Position numbers and translations under genes: made by a program
The notes under the pieces: generated by a model
Databases searched by the model: none
Told to the model about the DNA's origin: nothing
The model's input: the letters and a program-made list of their open reading frames with translations, nothing else
Part shown: positions 56,166-64,000 of the stretch, piece by piece
Layout: every line of letters starts with the position of its first letter
Numbering within the stretch: the first letter of the stretch is position 1
Source: Pyrenophora tritici-repentis
Lineage: Eukaryota > Ascomycota > Dothideomycetes > Pleosporales > Pleosporaceae
Reading direction: 5' to 3'
DNA length: 64,000 bases
Assembly: GCF_003171515.1 (NCBI RefSeq)
Contig: NC_089391.1
Span: 992,001-1,056,000 of the forward strand

Positions 56166-57411
56166 TATGGAAGAGATGAATAGATTTCGACCTTGAGCAA
56201 AAGAGAGGAATGACTGTCCCGCACAGCAATACCTCGACTTGAAAGCACGAGCGAGGCGCAGTCACTGTTACACAGCATATGGGAGCTCCCCGTTTCAGAT
56301 CACCATGCTCACACATTGTCACACGGCAGTGGAATGTTTGCTCGTTCTGTGTTTCTCGCCAATCTGTTGCGACTCTATTGTGTCAGCATATTGCGCATAG
56401 TTCAGAGTAGAAACACGTGCCTTGTCATATTACCACAACTATAGCGCTATCCGGACAGTAAACGACTATCAATCATTTTCCGGATACTATGGGGTCCGCT
56501 TTCGGGTCAGGGTCTGTGCTGACCTCGGTGCGGCCCTATTACACAAAAAGCAACCTCTTTTGGGTGTCTCTAGTGCGTTCACAGCCTGATTGAAGTGTTG
56601 ACAAGCTAGGTGCATGCCTGTACCGCCGGTAGTAATGACGCACCTAGACGATGCCACGTCGCTGGGTCAAATAACGTGCATAGAAGTTCGAGGGACATAC
56701 CGTAAAGCATGAATGTTGGTGACAGCGACTACGACACAGCAGAACCCACATCAAAGCATAGAGTCAAGATGCGGACATGTGGGCGAGAGCGGTGTATCAG
56801 CTTCAGTCAGACTGTGACGTCACGTGCGTCCACGACGTGTGCACGACTCGCCCCAGAAACGATAGCACCTGGGTGACATAAAACACTGGACAGTGTAGGT
56901 AAGCACCCAATAGACGTGTCTGGCGACTACAGTGGCTATTTTACACTACTATGTCCAGTAATTTATAACACCCGGGTGGTAGGTACAGCGGAGAAGCCGC
57001 CGCGCGCCATGACATGTGCGCTTCGACCAGGATGGAACTTTGTCACAGAAGGCCGAAAGTCCCGTTTCACCTCTAGTTAGCAGCGCCTCAGTCAGCAACA
57101 CAATATGCATCAGCACTCTCCACACACAGCCACGCCCCCTTGCTCACTCATCCTCGGGCTTTGGGCTTATCTATTCCTGCTTGCCCCGATCATCACATCA
57201 CATCACACTATCAAACTACTAGCTTTTGTTAATTGTAGTTTCTAATTGGAGAAATACGCATTACTTACCATTACGACTTGTCCCACTGCGTGCAACACGG
57301 CTGACTCGACTCCAAACTCTCGCTACTCGCGACACCATACTGTCATCGCAAATCCGTCTCAACCACCAGGTTATATTCACGATCAATCTCGCAGCCTCAG
57401 CCGGTCCAGTC
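56166..57411. other. Intergenic with MITE candidate
   Basis: Divergent interval between the DUF6594 and DUF7053 genes. It contains the inverted-repeat element at 56863-56981. No gene seen. Confidence 0.45.
56863..56981. mobile_element. Possible mariner-type MITE
   Basis: A 115-bp segment (56865-56979) has terminal inverted repeats of about 29 bp: the left end GCACCTGGGTGACATAAAAC matches the inverted right end at 22 of 29 positions, and both contain ACTGGACA. TA dinucleotides lie directly outside both ends (56863-56864 and 56980-56981), as expected for a Tc1/mariner target duplication. It has no coding capacity. Because the arms have diverged, an old element or a chance palindrome cannot be told apart by eye. 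Confidence 0.5.
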
Positions 57412-58146
57412 ATGAGCGCTAAACACAACCTCCATGTCGCTCATCGAATTCCCTCTCACATGCCACCAGAATGCGTCGTGGCAGCTCTGCATGACCACTC
57501 TACAGCACTCAACCTACAAGCCCTAACATGCGGACACACCAAGGCGCCTTCCACACCTCCCGCGACGCTCAAAGATACTTATTGGTATCCTCCAGACCAG
57601 TACCCACTTTCGACGTACAACGTCACAGAGTGCATAACGTGGTGCCCTGGTATCGGCTCTTACGGCAAAAAGTACATTACCTTTCCCTCTAGCTTCCAGG
57701 ACACGCGCCATGGGATCAAGACGCGAGCGGATGCGGCGGCGGGTGTGACGGTGCGGGCGGAGTTTAGGGTCATTCGGGGAGGGGATGTGGGCAGTGAGAT
57801 TGAGGGAGAGGGGGGTGATGTGGGCGATGCGGAATGGGTTCTTGTCGAGGACGTGGAAGTGACGTGTTCATGGTGGCTGATGCCGTTTGTCAAGGGGAAG
57901 ATGGAGGAGGCGCATAGGGAGGTCTGCAACAAGGTTGTAAAGATGGTCGAGGAGAAGATTGCGCTTGGATGGAAGGGTGTGGATCCGGTGATTTTTGAGG
58001 AGCAGGATGGCAGGGAGAGACACGATAGTCAGGATGGGGAGAGGGGGAAGAGCAGTACAGGGATGCCGCGACCGGTCGCGTATGGCCAGCTTCATGAGGT
58101 GGATGCTGTGGAATCGCAAAAGGCCAGCAAGATATTGTACCAATGA
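57412..58146 (+). CDS. DUF7053 protein, SRPBCC/START-like
   Basis: Fungal protein expected to form a lipid- or ligand-binding helix-grip fold. One exon; from ATG 57412 it is 244 aa. An upstream in-frame extension to 57226 is basic and unlike the family, and the ATG at 57412 begins the conserved N-terminus (MSAKHNLHVAHRIPSHMPPE). Other typical parts are a PPxxLKDTYWYPPDQYPL strand, the YGKKYITFPSSFQDTRHGIKTRADA region and a WVLVEDVEVTCSWWLMPF strand before the C-terminal helix (KMEEAHREVCNKVVKMVEEK). The last 40 residues are polar. Function unknown. Confidence 0.85.
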   Translation: MSAKHNLHVAHRIPSHMPPECVVAALHDHSTALNLQALTCGHTKAPSTPPATLKDTYWYPPDQYPLSTYNVTECITWCPGIGSYGKKYITFPSSFQDTRHGIKTRADAAAGVTVRAEFRVIRGGDVGSEIEGEGGDVGDAEWVLVEDVEVTCSWWLMPFVKGKMEEAHREVCNKVVKMVEEKIALGWKGVDPVIFEEQDGRERHDSQDGERGKSSTGMPRPVAYGQLHEVDAVESQKASKILYQ

Positions 58147-58485
58147 TAATCTGATGTTCATGGAATGTTGAAGTGTTGTTGGTAGTCTGGCGCATGTTCC
58201 GCCCAAGGTGCAAGCGAATCCTTCGACCCAAAGAAAATAAATCTCCGGTCCCGGTCAAGTTAGCGACCCGCTCCGTCGGCGAGGGCAATCGGAAGATGGT
58301 CAAATAATGGACTAAGCCATGTTGGTGTTTCCCACATTCCTCGCGAGGACACGTGATAAGCCCAGGCCAAGCTTGAGGCCAGGGTCCAATGGCCTCGTAT
58401 CTGCCTGTGCTCAACTTTTATGACCAGGCCAGGGCCAAACCGTCAGCATGTCGTCGCCTTCTTTCCTTTGCGCAATGCAGCGGCC
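58147..58485. other. Intergenic
   Basis: Short spacer between two plus-strand genes. It holds the presumed promoter and leader of the transporter gene. Confidence 0.45.
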
Positions 58486-60222
58486 ATGATGAATTCCACG
58501 CGTGCTTTCACTCGGACGACCCAGAACACTTTCCGTAAACCCCTCGACTTCCTCAGCAATCTCTCACGTAGCGCGGCGGCACAGATCCCGGCCCAGGACA
58601 GAAAGAGAAAGGACACTTATGCGCGTAGACGCAATAACAGCGCCAGCTCTCTCGACGACACGGATCACTCCGACGTCGAGTTTTACGCCCAAATGGAGAC
58701 GTCTCGACGCTCTCACTCGACACACAACTCGCAGTCGGAATTGCAGCCTGCCGTGCCGCTGATTGACATTGGGAGTCGCAGCAACAGCCCATACCCGCGC
58801 AATCGAAGCGCCGCACAGAGCGAGGACGAGGACGATGACTATGAAGCGGCGAGCAGCATACGGCCGTTAGTCAGCCATCATGTAGGCAAAGGAAGCAGCG
58901 CCTTTCGAGGCTTCTGGCAACAAGGGGGCCCAGGTGCCTTCTTCTTTGGCACGTGGCAGGGCTGGCAGTTGTGGATTGGATTGCTGGTCTTTTGGATTGG
59001 AGGCTGTAGCTTTGGATTGTTGCTCATGAACCGCTTCATCATGCTGACAGGCGTCTACAAGTGAGGGAATACGTCTCAAGTGGGTGGCATAGGCTAACAG
59101 GAGACTAGATTCCCATTCCCTCTCACGCAGTCGTACCTCCAGCTCATCATCACCCATATCCTCCTCATCCTCATCTCGAGCCTCCTGCGCTTCTCCAGCA
59201 ACCCTCTACATTTCGTTGGCTTCGGGGCCGCCGTGCCGCCCTCGCAACCAGCAGCACCACAGGGGGGAGCCTTTAGAGGCAGTAGGAAGCCTGGCATCTC
59301 CGCCTTCGCACGCTGGCTGTCGAATGGCTCAGGAGGCATTGCAGGCGGCGGTCTATTCGAGTTTGATTGGCAAGTTGCAAAGCAGGTGCTTCCACTCGCC
59401 GTAGTCTTTGTCGTAAAAGTGCTACTGAGCAACTTTTCGTTTGCGTATGTCGTTCGCGTCTATACACACCCACACAGACTAACACATACTAGCTACGCGC
59501 CCCTCCCAACCTACCAACTCGCCCGCATCGGCATAACGCCCCTCGCCATCATCTTCTCCTGCGTCCTCCAAAAGGAAAACTTCAACGCCAGCACCCTCTC
59601 CTCCGCCCTCGTCGCTACCCTAAACCTCTTCTTCGCCTCGTACCGCTCAAACGTCCGCGTCACCTGGGAGTCGGTCGTCGCCGGCGTCTTCTCCTCCATC
59701 TTCGTCGCTCTATACCCAATTCTCCTTCTCCGTACATACCGCACTATTGTCGCCGGCCTCGTGCCGTCGGGCGATGTCCTCACCGGATACCCGACGAGCG
59801 GAGAAGAGGCAGGCAATAGGGAGGAAACTCGCGCTTTCTACCGCACCCTACACTACACTTCTATCCTCTCGCTGATGATTCTGACGCCCATTGTTGTCCT
59901 CTCCGGCGAGGTCCCGCACATCTACCACAACATTCCCTTCCTTGATGTGCCCTTTTTCTGGGCCATGATGTTGTTTGGTGGTATGGGATCGTGGGCCGTC
60001 TTCTCGGGCATGCTGCTGCTGGTCAGGGCCACTTCGCCGCTGTCAGCAACTTTTGTGGCTGTTCCGAGAGGCGCGTTTCAACTCGTTGCTATTACTCTGT
60101 TCAAGAGTCCAGCACAGACATGGGTTGGTGTAGTGCTTTGTTGGATTAGCAGTTTGTGGTTTCTCGTCGCAAGGCGGGACGAGGGCAGAAGTCGGGATCG
60201 CTTGAGGCTGGAGGGCCGCTAA
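58486..60222 (+). CDS. DMT-superfamily nucleotide-sugar or triose-phosphate-type transporter
   Basis: Golgi or ER membrane carrier of the TPT/nucleotide-sugar transporter group. Exons 58486-59060, 59109-59444 and 59493-60222 give 546 aa. The first ~150 residues are polar, Ser/Arg/Asp-rich and presumably cytosolic. About ten membrane spans follow, beginning with WIGLLVFWIGGCSFGLLLMN; the KVLLSNFSFAYAPLPTYQLARI segment formed by splicing is typical of the family, as is the terminal TWVGVVLCWISSLWFL helix. ATGs at 58486 and 58489 are adjacent, and an in-frame ATG at 58420 would add 22 residues. Substrate cannot be assigned: GDP-mannose, UDP-sugars or a sugar phosphate are all possible. Confidence 0.85.
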
Positions 60223-60346
60223 GGTATCAGTTTTGTTCTTCCACATGTACACTTGCACGCTTCTCTTCATGTGTTATTGAACTATCTTTTAGATTTTAGA
60301 TTTGCATACTTCAGCATCTTCCTCAACGCCTTTCCTACCGCACTCC

Positions 60347-61684
60347 TCACTTCTTCTCATACACCCACCCTGTCCTCGCAATCTCATCCTCTACATCCCT
60401 CCCCCTCCCCTCTGCCTCCAACTGCCTCACCAACGGCAGCACCTCCTTCCCAAACCGCTCAACCTCTTCCTCGTAGTGCAAAAATGCCGTAAGCACCAAG
60501 CCCACACCCAGCGCCTTGAGCAGCAAGATCCGATCGGCAATCTGCTCCTTCGTGCCAATCAGTTTCGTCTTGAACCCATCATTATACTGCACCAAATCCT
60601 CAGCCTTACTATCCGCCCACATGCCCTTTTTATTCCCCGTACTGGCACCCGCCTGCTTAACCGCATGCGCAAACGCAGCCACCGCCTCCGTATCCGCCTT
60701 GCCCTGTATCTCACGCAGCACGTGAAACGCCTCTTCCTCGGTATCCCTCACAATCACGAACCCATTAACCGCGAATCTGACCTCGGACTCCCGCCCCACC
60801 CTCGCCGCCCGCGCCTTGACATCAGCAATCTGCTCGCGAAAACCATCCAAGTTGTTCCCATTCATAAAGTACCAATCGCTCACCTCGGCGCCATTCACCC
60901 TCGCATCATCGCTATTGCCACCTTGAAAAATCTCCGGGTGTGGCTTCTGCAGCGGCTTCGGACTGAGATGATACTTTGTAAAGCGGTAAAAATCTCCTCT
61001 GAACGTAAACCCTTCGTCCGCCCCCGCCGTCCATATCCCGCGCAAACACCGGATAAACTCGTTGGACCGCCGGTACCGCTCCGCGTGCTCCAGCCACCAC
61101 TCGCCAATGGACATGAATTCGGATTTATTCCACCCGGACACTATGTTCACGGCGACGCGCCCGTTGGTGTAGTTGTCAATGGACGCGATTTGCTTGGCCA
61201 CGACGACGGGCGTGAGCGGACCTGGTAGGATAGCCGCGATGACTTTTAGTCGCTCCGTGTGGTGCAGCAGCGCTTGCGACAGCGTGATGCTTTCGTGTTG
61301 GTTGGTCGCGCCGTAGGCGGCTGTGAAGCGGATTTGCGTGAGGGCGTATTCGAAGCCGTGCGTTTCGGCGAGCCGGGCGTAGCGGATGTTGGAGGGGGAG
61401 GTCCCAGTTTGTTCGTTGGGGGGACTTTGGAGATTACGAGGCCGCCGGATACGTTGGGGGCCCAGTATCTGGTTGTTGATGTGAGTTGAGGGTGTGGTGG
61501 AGAGGGTGTTGAGTTTACTGAGGGGAGGGACTTACGCGAATAACACGCGGTTTGGATCCGAGTTTATAGGTAGTGGTTCGGCGGGTGTATACGCGACACT
61601 GTTGTTATCATTGCTCTCCGCCATTGTGGTATCCGTATCCGTATGTTGCGTTTTTACTCTCTTGTGTGTATGTTGCGTCGCCAT
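60347..61684 (-). pseudogene. LLM-class flavin monooxygenase (alkanesulfonate/dimethylsulfone type), frameshifted
   Basis: FMNH2-dependent bacterial-luciferase-fold enzyme predicted to cleave sulfones or sulfonates for sulfur supply. Exon 1 (61684-61536) and exon 2 from 61468 restore the start YWAPNVSGGLVISK. The frame then fails between the C6 run (plus-strand G6, 61418-61423) and the C5 run (G5, 61394-61398); one extra base in each would explain it, because the intermediate frame reads the conserved QRTNWDL. From there the frame is intact to the stop at 60347: FEYALTQIRFTAAYG, NQHESIT, AKQIASIDNYTNGRVAVNIVSGW, FRGDFYRF and GTKEQIADRI. Two possible starts exist (61684 and 61624). Pseudogene or homopolymer errors cannot be told apart here. 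Confidence 0.8.
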
Positions 61685-61689
61685 TATGT

Positions 61690-62995
61690 GCTACAACCAT
61701 ATATATAGTCAAACGGAAATCCAATAATCAGACGTGTGTGTTCTACTCCAATCCTGCAAAAGAACGGTTTTGCACCATGATGTCGAGAGATGGCGCCACC
61801 ACCACACGTCGTCCTTTACTCCGCTTTGACGTGATGTGCGCATTGGGGTAGGAGATTGCGTGCTTGGACTAGGATCATCATGCCATGGGATGCGGGGTAT
61901 GGAGTACGGTACATGCGTTCATGGGGATTGGGGCTAAGATCTTACATACGTTAGTTAGTTATACTCTATACTTTACTTGGGAAAAGGACGATTTTCAGTT
62001 TGTATTCGTTGTTACATTTATTAGGCTATTAAGCTCCATCTACATAGGCTTATTACCTACGGCTTTATAAATCAACACCTAACTAGTTGACTACATTTTT
62101 TCTACATTAAAAAACAGCAAAAAAGACGAAACAATCTCCTCGAATTATCGGAGAATTGAACTTAGGCCTCTTTTGGGGGTCACCCACACCTTATTGTTAC
62201 TTATAGTTTTTAACCGGTTAAGCACTGTCAGGCCTACGCAATGCGAGGTGTACAATATATACTATTCTACCACGATGATCAGGATTTCACTGATCATACG
62301 TACCTTTTTGGTTGCATAGCGTAGTGGGCGTATACCTACGTTCTGACAAGCACTAGGAAACCAGGTTTTTTTCTATAGCTTTGTTAAGGATGGGTGGTTG
62401 TTAGTGGAGATATAATGGTGGTGTGATTGTAGAGCGAAATAAGTTTAGCGCTGGAGTAAAATAGGCAGGGTATACTTTTGGAGTGTTAGCTAAAAGCTGC
62501 ATCTCTGGTGTGGTTGTTTACGAAACCGTCGACAGACTATTTTATCCGTGACTTCCGGCTTACATGTGGTATCTTGACCGCTTATTCGCCGGTTTAAGAT
62601 AGACAAATAGTTAAGAATGAGAATTGTTCTTTCTGTAACATTGCTTGAGTTTTGTAGAAAGCCTCGTTGGATAACTTTCGTGTAATTGATATGCTTCTCC
62701 CCTTGGCGGTTGTGAATGATGGCCATATCATGCCATTGTAGCGCGCGTCACATCTCGGTACTTCTTCGCTGTAACAAACACCACCATGCGCCGATTATCC
62801 ACAACGGCCCGGATACTCAGCCTTTCTCGACCTGATCGCCATGGCTGAGAGGCCCGCGTTTGGAGTAGAAGTTGCATGGTTGCAGCACGTCATTTAGGCC
62901 TTTGTGAACGTAAGAGAGGCGGGATAGTCAGAAGCACAAGTAAAAAGGAGGTGGATCGATGATGAAATGGGGGTGCTGTAACAGAGCAATCGAGC
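61690..62995. other. Intergenic, AT-richer than the rest
   Basis: Divergent interval between the flavin monooxygenase and acetate-transporter genes. By eye it is clearly richer in A and T than the coding parts, especially 61950-62650. No gene or clear terminal repeat was found. Confidence 0.45.
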
Positions 62996-63955
62996 ATGGC
63001 GACCTACACTTCGACGGACGATTTAGAACGTAATGGGAAGACTGGCGTGGGTCTCACTGATGTTGAGAAACAGCGGACTGTCGAGTTTGGCTCTGCACCA
63101 GCAGCAGCACCGAAGAGTTTGGGCGCTGGCGTAAGTCTACCTGAAAGTTCGGATATGAGCCCGGCTAACTGTGGTAGACGGCACTCCCAATAGGCGTCTT
63201 CGCAACAACATTAACAACTCTATCACTGGGCCTGATGGAATGGCGCGGCGTAACCATCTACAACGCCTTCATCGCAAACTTCTTCTTCGCCGCTGCCTTC
63301 GGGCTCGTCATAACCGCACAGTGGGAACTATCCATCGGAAACGGCTTCTCCTACACCGTCTTCAGCTCCTTCGGTACGCCACGTTTCAACCTCAATGCCC
63401 AAAAGACCAATAACAACTCATAACTATCCCAGGTCTATTCTACGCGGGCTTCGGCGCTATTCTCACACCAGCGTTCGGTGTTATCGAAGCCTATGGTGAT
63501 GATAAGAAGCAGCTTAACAACGCCCTCGGCTTCTTCATGATCAGTACGTCCCTGCTTTCTTCGAACGAAGAATAAATGCGATAGATATTGATGAGTTCAT
63601 AGTGTGGACCGTTCTCACCCTCACCTTCCTAATCGCCTCATTACCCACAAACCTAGTCTTCATCGCCATCTTCTTCACCGTGGAACTGGGTTTCTTGCTC
63701 ACCTCTGCGAGTTACTTTGCTGCGGCCGACGGCCACCCAAATAGCGCGCTTGCGCTCAAGAAGGGAGGCGGGGGTTTTTGCTTCGTGTCTGGGATAATCG
63801 GCTGGTAAAACATTTACATTCGCAGCATTTTCACGACGACGGAAGCTAACAGGTATAGGTATATGATGTTTCATCTGTTGCTTAAAGATTCGATTGTTGA
63901 ATTGCCGCTTGGTGATACTTCGAGGTACTTTGCAAAGACTAGGAAGATCCAGTGA
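62996..63955 (+). CDS. GPR1/FUN34/YaaH (AceTr) acetate-type transporter
   Basis: Six-span plasma-membrane carrier of the Ato/AcpA family, for acetate or ammonium export. Exons 62996-63130, 63178-63373, 63433-63543, 63603-63804 and 63859-63955 give 246 aa. Helices are visible in order: IGVFATTLTTLSLGLMEWRGV, FIANFFFAAAFGLVITAQWEL, a GLFYAGFGAILTPAFGVIEAY segment and FLIASLPTNLVFIAIFF. An alternative last acceptor 6 bases upstream would add two residues. The stop is at 63953-63955, so the gene is complete within the window. The family NPAPLG signature before the first helix reads TALPIG here, so transport activity may be altered. Confidence 0.88.
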
Positions 63956-64000
63956 GTGGGAGTGACGTGTGGGACCTTGTGTCGCGCGATGCCGATGAAG

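Noticed and set aside
60302..61228. 308-codon plus-strand open frame opposite the flavin monooxygenase
   Set aside because: It is a shadow of the conserved minus-strand enzyme, rich in Pro, His and Arg as antisense frames are, with no domain.
62130..62200. Possible tRNA-like segment on the minus strand (GTTCAATTC resembling a T-arm)
   Set aside because: The flanking bases do not form the T-stem, and no matching acceptor or anticodon stem was found.

Overview
The window is nuclear DNA of a filamentous ascomycete, most likely a dothideomycete of the order Pleosporales. Nearly all genes carry short introns (about 44-200 nt) with fungal GT..AG sites and branch points of the CTAAC type. The core gene set is fungal: class III-type chitin synthase, SNF1 kinase, TOM70, Fhl1-like forkhead factor, Ten1 and Snf7. 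The predicted SNF1 protein (878 aa) is close to the length I recall for the Cochliobolus enzyme. Exon joins were worked out by eye from splice sites, reading frame and family conservation. No rRNA, convincing tRNA or CRISPR array was seen.

Region 1 (1-24 kb) is dense and mostly housekeeping: cytosolic tryptophanyl-tRNA synthetase, an MFS sugar permease, a small acidic membrane protein, an aminodeoxychorismate lyase-like protein, TOM70, SNF1, an anion:cation symporter-type MFS carrier, an unrecognised conserved protein, a low-molecular-weight tyrosine phosphatase, chitin synthase, and a protein with ten zinc knuckles.

Region 2 (24-38 kb) is accessory. It holds a PTH11-like receptor relic broken by several frame changes, a secreted tyrosinase with an FAD monooxygenase just downstream, a secreted DUF3455 protein, a long gene-poor stretch, a 128-bp hAT-like MITE with an 8-bp target duplication, and a cytochrome P450 with two frameshifts in homopolymer runs.

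Region 3 (38-46 kb) returns to core functions: Snf7 (ESCRT-III), Ten1 (telomere capping), the FHA-forkhead factor and a 2-oxoglutarate/Fe(II) oxygenase. Region 4 (46-64 kb) is looser and mixed: a UstYa/DUF3328 oxidase, a Ser-rich protein with a 27-bp repeat, an MFS carrier, a DUF6594 membrane protein, a second MITE candidate, a DUF7053 protein, a DMT-type nucleotide-sugar/triose-phosphate transporter, a frameshifted flavin (LLM) monooxygenase, and a GPR1/FUN34/YaaH acetate-type transporter at the right edge.

Two themes stand out. The accessory enzymes (tyrosinase, FAD monooxygenase, P450, UstYa) resemble the tailoring kit of fungal RiPP pathways, but core genes separate them and no precursor peptide was found. 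All three broken genes have their disruptions mainly in C or G homopolymers, which could mean real decay or assembly error.
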